Of a stretch of DNA of 50,963 bases, positions 35,159 to 42,873 are shown in pieces. The first letter of the stretch is position 1, and every line of letters starts with the position of its first letter. The stretch spans positions 1 to 50,963 of the forward strand of contig NZ_BIXY01000052.1 in assembly GCF_008326305.1 (NCBI RefSeq), written 5' to 3'. The notes under the pieces are model-generated. The model was not told the DNA's origin. It was given only the letters and a program-made list of their open reading frames with translations, and made no database searches. The stretch is from Dictyobacter arantiisoli (GTDB lineage: Bacteria; Chloroflexota; Ktedonobacteria; Ktedonobacterales; Ktedonobacteraceae). Both the position numbers and the translations under genes were made by a program.

Positions 35159-35189
35159 ATTATAGTGACACTGAGTGACAAAAAGTCAA
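35159..35189 (-). promoter_or_regulatory. Promoter of the ferredoxin-P450 pair with a direct repeat in the spacer
   Basis: On the minus strand TTGACT (35184-35189), a 19-base spacer and TATAAT (35159-35164). The spacer holds TGTCACT twice, ten bases apart (one helical turn), a likely repressor site. The spacer is two bases longer than ideal, so basal activity may be low or regulated. Confidence 0.6.
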
Positions 35190-35340
35190 TAGAAAAAAAA
35201 GATAATTGGATGACATATTATCTTCACGGAGTCACCGCATGCAGAGAGAGAATGAGAAATACTGTAAAACCCTATCTCCGAGCACATGTGTTCTAAAACG
35301 GTATGTGGAAACGAACAATGAAGAGATGCTATTTGACGCT

Positions 35341-35370
35341 CAAAAAATCGGGAGAAGTCCCTTGCTCCCG
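35341..35370 (-). terminator. Intrinsic terminator of the GntR-ABC-CPBP operon
   Basis: On the minus strand CGGGAG, a 10-base loop and CTCCCG form a stem, followed by ATTTTTTG. It lies about 45 bases after the CPBP stop codon and is well formed. Confidence 0.75.
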
Positions 35371-35416
35371 GCTCTCCGAGCGGAGTACTCTGGGGTTCAT
35401 TCCTGGGCCCAGAGGC

Positions 35417-36232
35417 TCACCCCAAAGCTTCGGCCTCCATCGAACGGACCTTTTTCGCAATGGAATCTCCAATGACGTGCAACACGAGATCAGCGACGAA
35501 GTGGGCCAGTATCGCCGCTTCGAGGCCATACTGCCAGAAGAGATAGCCGACGGCGACTCCAATGATGCCGTTCAAGAGAATGGCACGCCCGATCAACAAA
35601 GGGGTCAGCTTGACCAGTGCGGCAGTGGTCGGCAGATGACCCAGGCCAAAGATTACCGCAGCGAGGATGTTAGCGAGCCACAATGCTCCCAGTGCTGGTT
35701 TGCCACCAGGCATATGCCAGGCCAGGCCGATGAGCCAGGCCAGCAAAGAGAGCAAAAACAAGCGGCACAGAAGCTCCTCAGCGATGCCGCCGTAGAAGCA
35801 CGCCAGGAAGCGTTTCCACAGGGCCGGGATCGGAAACGTGGTACGCATGACCTGGGGCAGGCGCGGCCAGAACACCGTGATCTCCAGGAGCAGCAGGACC
35901 GTAGCGAAAACTGTCCCCAAGATCAACGCTGGCGCGATGGCCGCCTGCGCCTGAGTCGTCACCGACTTGCCTGCGAGCAGACCCTCAAGCAACGGCGCGC
36001 CCAGGCCGATATGATGCGCAATGAGCAATCCCAGGCCGGTTGCTACTCCCATCAGGACGAAGCTCTGCGCATCCTGGAGTAGCGCGAGTACCCACAGAGG
36101 CCGATGCATGCGCTCCTGCGCCTTTTTGAACGCATCGCGGCTCAGTTCCAGAACATAGGGCGTGACGCAGATGATGCCCAGCAACGCCGCGCCACACAAG
36201 ATGGCAAATTCAGGCCAGAAGAAAATGAACAT
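35417..36232 (-). CDS. CPBP-family intramembrane metalloprotease (CAAX/ABI type)
   Basis: A 271-residue membrane protein with about seven hydrophobic segments. The three family motifs are present in order: EELLCRLF (the EExxxR motif) near residue 151, FGLGH near residue 197, and HFVADLVLH near residue 247. The Glu and His residues bind the catalytic metal. Bacterial CPBP proteins often process peptides or give self-protection against bacteriocins. It is the last gene of a minus-strand run with a GntR regulator and an ABC exporter, 108 bases after the permease gene, and is closed by an intrinsic terminator. A GAGGTG site precedes the start. Confidence 0.88.
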   Translation of the reverse strand: MFIFFWPEFAILCGAALLGIICVTPYVLELSRDAFKKAQERMHRPLWVLALLQDAQSFVLMGVATGLGLLIAHHIGLGAPLLEGLLAGKSVTTQAQAAIAPALILGTVFATVLLLLEITVFWPRLPQVMRTTFPIPALWKRFLACFYGGIAEELLCRLFLLSLLAWLIGLAWHMPGGKPALGALWLANILAAVIFGLGHLPTTAALVKLTPLLIGRAILLNGIIGVAVGYLFWQYGLEAAILAHFVADLVLHVIGDSIAKKVRSMEAEALG

Positions 36233-36340
36233 AGTGTCACCTCATTTTTGTATCTTAATAAAGGGGAGACAGAGGTCGCCCCTGTCGCCCCAGGATCTCC
36301 GCAATGTTCTTGTTGTGTGCATGAATGACGCACAATCCAG

Positions 36341-36988
36341 CTAATACGCTTGTTTGCGAAACAGTGGAATTGCCAGTAGCACCGGCACCAGTGCCGCAAC
36401 CAGGCAAATCAGCAGCGCTTTCAGCGGAAACATCGTTCCTTGATAGGCTGCGAAACTGGACCAGTAGAACGTCAGATTCCAGGCATTGAGCGTGGCATTG
36501 GAAATGAGACCCGGAATACTCAGCAGCAGTGTGAACAAGAGTGAAAAAATCAGAGGACGAAGCACGTCATGAAATAGCACCGAGAAAAGCAGTGCCAGGC
36601 CCAGGACAAAGAGCATCCCCAGCCAGAGCAGAATCGTCGAGATCAGCACTCCGCCCACATTTTGTGGATGACCCACCATTGCCGACGCGACGAGAATTGC
36701 GACGCCGCTCAGTAGCGACACCCCTAGCAGAATAAGCACACTGACTAGATATTTCGTCAGCAGCACACGATCACGACTCACCGGCTTGCTCAACAGAAAG
36801 AAGATCGTTCCTTTGTTGACTTCACTGGCAATCAGGCTAGCCCCCAGCACAGCCGCCAGAATCGCCAGGATATCTGGCCCATTCTTCGAGAACCACTGCG
36901 ACCAGACATACCCATCATAACTGCCGGTCAGCTGTTGAATCTGCCCCTGCAATTGCGAACGCGCCTCAATGAACTCCTTAACGACCAT
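36341..36988 (-). CDS. ABC-2 type permease, short at the N-terminus
   Basis: A 215-residue membrane subunit with five clear hydrophobic segments (starting at ILAILAAVLGASLIASEV near residue 40). Relatives usually have a first membrane helix and cytoplasmic start before this point; here the protein begins with KEFIEARSQLQGQIQQ, which would be an extracytoplasmic loop in them. The motif SEVNKGTIFFLLSKPVSRDR is the typical cytoplasmic coupling region. The ATG overlaps the ATPase stop by 11 bases and has an AGAGGAAAG site, so the start is well supported. It is either a natural short form or a gene that lost its first exon-like helix by deletion. Confidence 0.85.
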   Translation of the reverse strand: MVVKEFIEARSQLQGQIQQLTGSYDGYVWSQWFSKNGPDILAILAAVLGASLIASEVNKGTIFFLLSKPVSRDRVLLTKYLVSVLILLGVSLLSGVAILVASAMVGHPQNVGGVLISTILLWLGMLFVLGLALLFSVLFHDVLRPLIFSLLFTLLLSIPGLISNATLNAWNLTFYWSSFAAYQGTMFPLKALLICLVAALVPVLLAIPLFRKQAY

Positions 36989-37991
36989 TGCTTTCCTCTT
37001 TCATGTATTTCAGGAAGAGATCTTCCAGATCAAGATCAACGATGTCCACATTGCGCAGCGCGTGGGACCGTGCCTGAATCGTCTGCGAGAGAGACTCCAC
37101 ATCGCCATGTGTCAGCAACCTCACACTCCGCCCCTCCTGCTCCAGGCTCATCACGCCCGGCAGGCTGCGCAGCATGGTTACTTCCGCTGCCGGTGGGAGT
37201 TCAACGTAAGTCAGCTTCAAAACCTTCTGTGTTTGCTTCAAATGGTCTAATTCATCGCACACAATTAGTTTTCCATCGCGGATAATGCCCACCCAGTCGG
37301 CTACCGCTTCTACCTCGGAGAGAATATGCGAAGAGAAAAAGATCGTCTTGCCCTGGGCGGCAATCTCTGCCACCAGATGGTTCAAAAACTGGTGGCGTGC
37401 CACCGGGTCCAGTCCCGCTGTTGGCTCGTCCAGAATCAGCAGATCAGGATTGCTGCCCATCAGCAGGCTGAGCGCCAATTGCGATTTCATCCCCTTAGAA
37501 AATTTGCCAACCTTGCGGTTCGTTGGGAGTCCGAACAGGCTCACATAGCGGTCCACCATCTCTTGATCCCATTGCCGGCTGACCGAGCGACAGAAGGCGC
37601 AATGCTGCGGGATTGTCAGGAAATCGTACAGGCTATTGACTTCACTCATATAACCCACGCGAGCCCGCACCTCCAGGCTTTGCATGACGGCATCATAGCC
37701 CAGCACGCACACACTGCCGCCATCCGGCTTGCGCAATCCCAGCATGGTTTTGATCGTCGTCGTCTTGCCTGCGCCATTGGGGCCAAGAAAACCAAAGATT
37801 GCTCCTGCTGGCACCGTCAAGCTCAAATCATTCACGGCTGAGCGCTCGCCATATTTTACCTCCAGATTGTGCAGCTCAATCGCTGCCGATGCCTTGCTTG
37901 CTGCTCCCGTCTGATTCACTGCTTCCACAGATGTGTTACTCCTTTCCCAAGAACCGCTATTGACCAGGGATGATTTCTGTGTGCTCGTCAT
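36978..37991 (-). CDS. ABC transporter ATP-binding protein (YtrB/CcmA-like)
   Basis: A 337-residue ATPase. Walker A is GPNGAGKTTT near residue 72; the signature is KFSKGMKSQL (FSKGM in place of LSGGQ, as in the EcsA/YtrB group); Walker B reads LLILDEP, with AGLDP after it and SSH as switch. A 40-residue Ser/Thr-rich head precedes the domain. The ATG at 37991 follows GGAAGAAGAG inside the end of the GntR gene; the overlap is about 35 bases. It drives the permease downstream. Such YtrA-controlled ABC systems respond to cell-wall active peptides and acetoin in other bacteria. Confidence 0.92.
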   Translation of the reverse strand: MTSTQKSSLVNSGSWERSNTSVEAVNQTGAASKASAAIELHNLEVKYGERSAVNDLSLTVPAGAIFGFLGPNGAGKTTTIKTMLGLRKPDGGSVCVLGYDAVMQSLEVRARVGYMSEVNSLYDFLTIPQHCAFCRSVSRQWDQEMVDRYVSLFGLPTNRKVGKFSKGMKSQLALSLLMGSNPDLLILDEPTAGLDPVARHQFLNHLVAEIAAQGKTIFFSSHILSEVEAVADWVGIIRDGKLIVCDELDHLKQTQKVLKLTYVELPPAAEVTMLRSLPGVMSLEQEGRSVRLLTHGDVESLSQTIQARSHALRNVDIVDLDLEDLFLKYMKEESNGR

Positions 37992-38406
37992 CACTCTTCT
38001 TCCTTTGCCTGTCTTGCTGCCCGCGATAGAAGCGAGTCAGATCGCTCTCAAAATGGTCGCGCACCTCTTGCTCGCTGATTCCCAGGTTTGCAGCGTCACG
38101 CACCAGTGCAGATAGATGCTCGAAGATCGCTTCGAGCTGGTGCTGATACAGCGTGCCATGCAGATTCGCGGTCACAAGCGTTCCCACTCCCTGGCGACTC
38201 TCAATCAACCCCAGCTTCGCCAATTCGTCATACGCCTTGACAATGGTATTGGGCGCAATAGTCAGCTCGCTTGCCAGTTGACGCACCGTGGGCAATTGGT
38301 AGCCAGGGCGCAAAATACCGATCTCTAGCGCGTGGGTGATTTGCTGCACCAGTTGCACATAGATCGGCACGCCGCTGCGAGGATTGACATCGAGCCAGTT
38401 TGGCAT
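37957..38406 (-). CDS. GntR-family regulator, YtrA subfamily
   Basis: A 149-residue protein with an N-terminal winged helix of the GntR type: PIYVQLVQQITHALEIGILR, LPTVRQLASELTIAPNTIVK and GLIESRQGVGTLV. The short helical tail (about 60 residues, rich in charged residues) with no effector domain places it in the YtrA subfamily, which usually represses a neighbouring ABC transporter. It is first in the operon, overlapping the ATPase gene. A 20-bp palindrome lies 22 bases before its start. GAGGAGGTGA is its ribosome site. Confidence 0.93.
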   Translation of the reverse strand: MPNWLDVNPRSGVPIYVQLVQQITHALEIGILRPGYQLPTVRQLASELTIAPNTIVKAYDELAKLGLIESRQGVGTLVTANLHGTLYQHQLEAIFEHLSALVRDAANLGISEQEVRDHFESDLTRFYRGQQDRQRKKSDDEHTEIIPGQ

Positions 38407-38427
38407 CCTTCACCTCCTCTGCTAAAT

Positions 38428-38468
38428 TGTGTCATAGATATGACACATTGAAACATTGAGACAGTCAA
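38428..38468 (-). promoter_or_regulatory. GntR/YtrA operator palindrome and promoter
   Basis: TGTGTCATAGATATGACACA (38428-38447) is a palindrome with 9-bp arms around a 2-base centre. TTGACT (38463-38468, minus strand) lies upstream at -35 distance, so the palindrome covers the -10 region. This placement fits self-repression by the regulator encoded downstream. Confidence 0.7.
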
Positions 38469-38671
38469 GAGCAGTGGAAGGGTAGGTAGGAAAGGCGGAT
38501 AACAGCATATGACCTGACTTTCACCTTTTACGTTTCCATTTTTCTGGGACAATTCCAAATAGTGAGCAGGAAGCTTGATAGATATTTCTTTATGCTTTTT
38601 TAATAGAAAAAGTGTATTGTATCTGTCAAAATAGAAGTATCTCTCTCTGCTTTTAGAGAAGAGATAATACG

Positions 38672-39487
38672 ATGCCAATGGTAGATGAAAGGATCAGCAG
38701 TCGATTGGCAGAAAGAGAGAGGTTTATGGTCATTCAAGAGCGGAGGGTCCAAAAAGATGTCTATCGACGGGCATTTGAATTGTTGGCAACCACAGAGGAT
38801 GAAACACGCCACTGGAGAATTGCCCAGGCTCTTTTTGAGCATATGCTCTTTTTTTTTGATGCGCCCACCCAGGGACTTGCCATTTGCTATGCAAAGGTAG
38901 GGTCTGACGCTGGGGATGGGATTCATTACCTCCATGAGGTCTCCTTGTATGGAACCCCTCCCTGGCCCACCACCGCACAACAACTGCTGTATTGGGGGAG
39001 CACTCATCTGGGTGGCTTAGCAGCTGGATTTCAACGCGTGCAACTCTGGGATGCGCATGATGGGCAACAGCGCTGGCCGCTTGACGTGGATGTCCTGGCA
39101 CAAAGTTCCTGCGCGCATCCTGTGATGCGTGGTAAGTACTTTGCCGGGGTGTTGCTGGTTTCCAGTACGCAACCGGGCTTTTTCTCTCATCTTCCTACCC
39201 GCCAGGCTCTGCATGAGTATGCATTGTTGTTCGCGCTGGCTGTCCCCGATCACGATTTTGTTCCTGCCGATCGTCTGAAGCTCTGCGTCATGCCAGATTT
39301 GGACTGGCAACGCGAAGAGATGAAACGAATGTATATTCCGCGCTTACTCGAGATGGTGCGTCAGCAGGGGTTGAGCTATAAGCAGGCAGAGACACAGTTA
39401 CGGTGTACTATGGCGTTGGAGTTTGCACAGGCCGCCCAGGGGCACCGACAAGACCAGGAGCAGTCAGTTGTTCGCATCTTCAAATGA
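38672..39487 (+). CDS. GAF-like sensory protein
   Basis: A 271-residue soluble protein that I place only loosely. The middle (residues about 50-200) resembles a GAF domain: a DAHDGQQRWPLDVDVLAQSS stretch, CAHPVMRGKYFAGVLLVSST, then a closing helix HEYALLFALAVP. The C-terminal part (EEMKRMYIPRLLEMVRQQGL with SYKQAETQL) has a helix-turn-helix look. It precedes a FIST-domain gene by 127 bases on the same strand, and FIST and GAF domains both sense small ligands, so a shared signalling role is likely. No kinase, cyclase or membrane segment is present. Confidence 0.6.
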   Translation: MPMVDERISSRLAERERFMVIQERRVQKDVYRRAFELLATTEDETRHWRIAQALFEHMLFFFDAPTQGLAICYAKVGSDAGDGIHYLHEVSLYGTPPWPTTAQQLLYWGSTHLGGLAAGFQRVQLWDAHDGQQRWPLDVDVLAQSSCAHPVMRGKYFAGVLLVSSTQPGFFSHLPTRQALHEYALLFALAVPDHDFVPADRLKLCVMPDLDWQREEMKRMYIPRLLEMVRQQGLSYKQAETQLRCTMALEFAQAAQGHRQDQEQSVVRIFK

Positions 39488-39614
39488 AAGAGATGAAGGC
39501 ACCACAAGCGCGGTATTCTTTCCGCCTTTGTAGATGCACATGCCTCTACAGGCTGCGTTCGTCACAAAAACGCTTTGCCCCTCGTATTCAGAAAAAGAGA
39601 AAAGGAGAGACAAT

Positions 39615-40778
39615 ATGACAGAAACAGCCATTGTGTCAACCCAGGTCGCTTCCAGTTCTAAAGCGGGCAGGGATCTTGGCCAACAAATTGTGCACGCGAT
39701 GACCCATGTTCCTGATGTGGTCATTCTTTTTGCCTCCCCACGCTATGAACATGCAGTTCTCCTGGCAGCATTGACCGAAGTGTGTCAGCCTCGCTGTGTG
39801 ATGGGATGCTCATCCGCAGGTGAATTTACCTCTGTAGTTCAAGGGGAAGGATTAGCGTGTGCCGTGGCGATCTACTCAACAAGCATGCGTTTTACCGTGA
39901 GCGCCGGGCATGGCGTCCATGCCAATGCACTCGGGGCAGCCAAAGAGGTTGTGGCCGGCTTTCGAGGTGATACCTGGACCGACTTTCCCTTTCGTACTGC
40001 ATTGGTGTTGGCTGACGCCCTTGCCGGGCATACCGATGTCCTGATTGAACAGTTGAGCGCCCTCACCGAAGGGACATATCAGTTCTTCGGTGGTGGAGCT
40101 GGCGATAATGCTAACTTTCACCATACGCCTGTCTTCGCCATGACGGATGTCGTCACGGATGCCGTCGTCGCTTTGGAGATCTGTTCTCAGAAACCACTGG
40201 GCATTGGTTCAAGCCACGGCTGGACCCCTGAAAGCCTTCCTATGCTGGTTACCGAGTCTAACGGCATGCATCTTATTCGAGTGAATGATCGACCAGCCAT
40301 CGAGGCTTTCCAGGCTCATGCCCAGGCAACCGGGCAGCCATTAGATCTGACCGATCCGCTTCCATTCTTCCTCCATCATCTCATTGGGATTGAGATGGGC
40401 CTGGGGTATAAGTTACGGGTTCCCCTCGCAGTAGAAGCTGATGGAAGTGTGCTCTGTGCCGCAGACATTCCGCAGGGAGCCACCATTCGCCTGATGGGTT
40501 CAACGACCCATTCAGCGAAAGAAGCAGCCAAACAGGCTACCCAGGTTGCGCTCCAAAAACTCTGTGGAGCCAAACCAGCGGTGGCACTCTTCTTTGACTG
40601 TGTCGCCACCCGTTTGAAAATGGGCCAGGAATTTCGCGCTGAACGAGACGTGGTCGCTCAACTGCTCACTCCTACAAACGCGATTGGTTGTAATACTCAT
40701 GGACAAATTGTGCGGGCGGAAGGACAGTTCAGCGGCTTCCATAATTGTACGGCCGTCGTGTGTCTCCTTCCAGACTAG
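39615..40778 (+). CDS. FIST-domain (FIST_N plus FIST_C) signal-sensing protein
   Basis: A 387-residue protein. The ATG at 39615 has an AAGGAGAG site; an in-frame upstream start lacks one. FIST_N shows MGCSSAGEFTSVVQGEGLAC, a LVLADALAGH helix and QFFGGGAGDNANF. FIST_C shows a GWTPE turn, ESNGMHLIRVNDRPA and a closing GCNTHGQIVRAEGQFSGFHN. FIST proteins are found with histidine kinases, cyclases and chemoreceptors and are thought to bind amino acids or other small ligands. No output domain is fused, so the partner must be separate, perhaps the GAF-like protein upstream. Confidence 0.9.
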   Translation: MTETAIVSTQVASSSKAGRDLGQQIVHAMTHVPDVVILFASPRYEHAVLLAALTEVCQPRCVMGCSSAGEFTSVVQGEGLACAVAIYSTSMRFTVSAGHGVHANALGAAKEVVAGFRGDTWTDFPFRTALVLADALAGHTDVLIEQLSALTEGTYQFFGGGAGDNANFHHTPVFAMTDVVTDAVVALEICSQKPLGIGSSHGWTPESLPMLVTESNGMHLIRVNDRPAIEAFQAHAQATGQPLDLTDPLPFFLHHLIGIEMGLGYKLRVPLAVEADGSVLCAADIPQGATIRLMGSTTHSAKEAAKQATQVALQKLCGAKPAVALFFDCVATRLKMGQEFRAERDVVAQLLTPTNAIGCNTHGQIVRAEGQFSGFHNCTAVVCLLPD

Positions 40779-40939
40779 GTTGGTGGGGACTCTCATTCAT
40801 CTTCCAGAGAGCTTTTTCGAAGATGTCGGTAGTGATATATCGCAGCCATTCCAGCAAACTCTTCCTTTTCTCAATCGATTGGCGAACACTACAATCGACA
40901 AAGGATAGGCAGGCAAAGCGATAGAGAAGAAGGAAAGGA

Positions 40940-40976
40940 GAGCGGCCCGCTGTAGAAAAATACAACCGGGCCGCTC
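40940..40976. terminator. GC-rich hairpin downstream of the FIST gene
   Basis: GAGCGGCCCG (40940-40949) pairs perfectly with CGGGCCGCTC (40967-40976), and the loop adds TGTA/TACA pairing around GAAAAA. It lies 160 bases after the FIST stop. No T-run follows on the plus strand; on the minus strand a pyrimidine-rich stretch follows. Confidence 0.5.
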
Positions 40977-41133
40977 CCGTTCATCCTGATACATCTATCC
41001 ACACGCACCACCGCGTGTCAGCCTCATCCAGATAACGTCTTCGTTGCGCCGATGCCCTGCACGACGTACTATATTTGTACGACGGTCTTTAGCTCATGCA
41101 GCAGGTTGGCAACCGTGCGTGTACTGTAACAAA

Positions 41134-41240
41134 GTGTTTGATTCCCATGCTCTCCACGATCTCTGTGCATGATTTTTCGCCCCTGCAGCGCCCACCTATG
41201 GGTGAGCCACAAAATCCCGATGGTGATGGGAATCAAACAC
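41134..41240. repeat. 15-bp perfect inverted repeat enclosing 77 bases
   Basis: GTGTTTGATTCCCAT (41134-41148) and its exact complement (41226-41240), with matching flanks that extend the likeness to 18 of 19. The enclosed part has a second small dyad (CACCTATGGGTG). It may be a small mobile element or a looped operator pair. Confidence 0.55.
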
Positions 41241-41411
41241 ATTGTTAGCAAAACTTCGTTTCCTCGTGTAGTGCAAAAGGCCAGCAATATAATCAGGGGA
41301 ACTTTCTTTTCTGTCAACCTGTCAATTATGTAGAGGCAATTACCCATAAAGATATAGAAAAATTTTCTCACACCTGCAATACGGACAGAAAGGAAAATTC
41401 CCCTCATACAC

Positions 41412-41440
41412 TTGACAGAAACCGGTTCCTGGTGTACATT
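41412..41440 (+). promoter_or_regulatory. lacI-family gene promoter with operator in the spacer
   Basis: TTGACA (41412-41417), a 17-base spacer and TACATT (41435-41440). The spacer begins with GAAACCGGTTCC, a near-perfect dyad with the central CG typical of LacI-family operators. Binding there would block the promoter, so the LacI regulator encoded 94 bases on probably controls itself. Confidence 0.65.
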
Positions 41441-41533
41441 TTCATTAGTAGTATAAACGAAACGTATAGACAGAGAGCAATGATGCACTGTCACATTTTC
41501 TAGTAGCAGAGTGCAGAGCAACAAGGAGGTAGC

Positions 41534-42637
41534 ATGCACAGTACACTAACGATCCAAGATATTGCACGCCTTGCCGGGGTCTCGAAGGCAACTGTCTCGC
41601 GTGTCCTCAATCATAATCCCTCCGTTAATGCGCTCCTGCGTGAACGCGTGCAACACGTCATACAAGAGTATGATTTCGTTCCCAGTGTCACCGCTATCGG
41701 GCTGGCAGGTGGTCGCACACGCCTGATTGGGGTACTTGCTCCTCCATTAACATGGCCTTCTGTTCCCGAAATCATGCATGGGATTGCCGAATATCTAGAA
41801 TGTACAGACTACGAAATGGTGTTGTATAGCATCGGCTTTGAACGCAATCATTCCGACGTGCTCGACCATATTTTGAATATGAAGATGGTCGCGGGTCTAC
41901 TGGCAATTTTCCCGGGAGAACTTTCCAACCATCTTGCTCAACGCTTTCAACAAGGGTTTCCACTCGTCACGATAGATGATCAGTCAAAACCATCGGCCCT
42001 TCCCTGGGTAGGTATCAATACCATGACCGGTGCATATGAAGCCACACGCCATTTACTCGAACTCGGTCACAGACGTATTGCGCATATTTTAGGGCCGCAG
42101 CACTACTACTGTGCCGTTGAACGGTACCAGGGATACTGCCAGGCCTTACAGGATGCTGGTATTGCGCTCAATCCAAACCTTCTCTTTCAGGGAACGTTCA
42201 CACCTGCCAGCGGACGTCAATGCGCCACGATGCTCTTCTCACGCGAGAGGCAGGATTGGCCCACGGCAATCTTTGTTGCCAATGATCAAATGGCCTATGG
42301 AGTCTTAGAAGTCGCTGAACAGCAGGGCATCTCTGTGCCAGAAGAGATCGCGGTGGTCGGCTTCGATGATAATATGTTATCCGCTCATTTACGTCCCTCA
42401 CTTACCACGATTCAACAACCATTTTCCGAGATGGGACGTCAGGCGATTGAAGCTCTTATCATGAGCATTGATCAAAACCATAGCATGGAGCAAGGACGGC
42501 TGAAGCAATCAACTCAATCAGGATCAGAACACGTGCGAGAGGATCCACAAACAACTAATCCTCTTCGTATCCAGGTGCCAACGCGTCTGATCGTGCGAGC
42601 ATCGAGTGGATCTCCTCGCACGCTCCCGATTGGATAA
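41534..42637 (+). CDS. LacI-family transcriptional regulator
   Basis: A 367-residue regulator. Residues 5-50 form the LacI helix-turn-helix (TIQDIARLAGVSKATVSRVL) with the hinge helix following at SVTAIGLAGG. Residues about 62-310 form the sugar-binding fold (IGVLAPPLTWPSVPEIMHGI, VGINTMTGAYEATRHLLELG, HRRIAHILG, AIFVANDQMAYGVLE, VVGFDDN). The extended tail of about 55 polar residues is unusual. An AAGGAGG site precedes the ATG. The GH16 glucanase gene follows by 236 bases, so beta-glucan breakdown products are plausible inducers, but the operator found before lacI has no clear copy before the glucanase gene. Confidence 0.93.
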   Translation: MHSTLTIQDIARLAGVSKATVSRVLNHNPSVNALLRERVQHVIQEYDFVPSVTAIGLAGGRTRLIGVLAPPLTWPSVPEIMHGIAEYLECTDYEMVLYSIGFERNHSDVLDHILNMKMVAGLLAIFPGELSNHLAQRFQQGFPLVTIDDQSKPSALPWVGINTMTGAYEATRHLLELGHRRIAHILGPQHYYCAVERYQGYCQALQDAGIALNPNLLFQGTFTPASGRQCATMLFSRERQDWPTAIFVANDQMAYGVLEVAEQQGISVPEEIAVVGFDDNMLSAHLRPSLTTIQQPFSEMGRQAIEALIMSIDQNHSMEQGRLKQSTQSGSEHVREDPQTTNPLRIQVPTRLIVRASSGSPRTLPIG

Positions 42638-42873
42638 ATAGAAGATCTTCTCTTCACTACAAATAAGGATGCAAAGACACCCACTCTGTGCATTTGTTTT
42701 TTACAGTGCGCACAGAGATACTATCGTCATGTTGTCTACTTGTTATTATCTTATCAGCTTTCTGCGGGAGCACACTTCAAGCTTCCGTTTCTGATATCGC
42801 TGTTTGTCTGGTGAGAGAAGTGAGGTGGCCCTTGCTTCTCGCCATCCTGTTCATTTATGGAAAGGAGCAACCA

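Larger units (their letters stand above)
34889..35416. other. Gene-free stretch: P450 promoter and CPBP operon terminator
   Basis: No gene supported. The left half is a leader of about 260 bases before the ferredoxin gene. The promoter is at 35159-35189, and the terminator of the neighbouring minus-strand operon is at 35341-35370. Short open frames here have no family features. Confidence 0.6.
40779..41533. other. Gene-free stretch with two inverted repeats and the lacI promoter
   Basis: No gene supported; the long minus-strand frame at 41069-41539 has no family features and runs across inverted repeats. The stretch holds a GC-rich hairpin (40940-40976), a 15-bp inverted repeat with a 77-base gap (41134-41240), and the promoter with operator-like palindrome at 41412-41440. 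Confidence 0.6.

Noticed and set aside
35303-36082. 259-codon plus-strand frame over the CPBP gene
   Set aside because: Gln/Arg-rich antisense product without motifs; the minus frame has CPBP motifs and membrane segments.
41069-41539. 156-codon minus-strand frame before lacI
   Set aside because: It crosses the inverted repeat and the lacI promoter; no domain or ribosome site.
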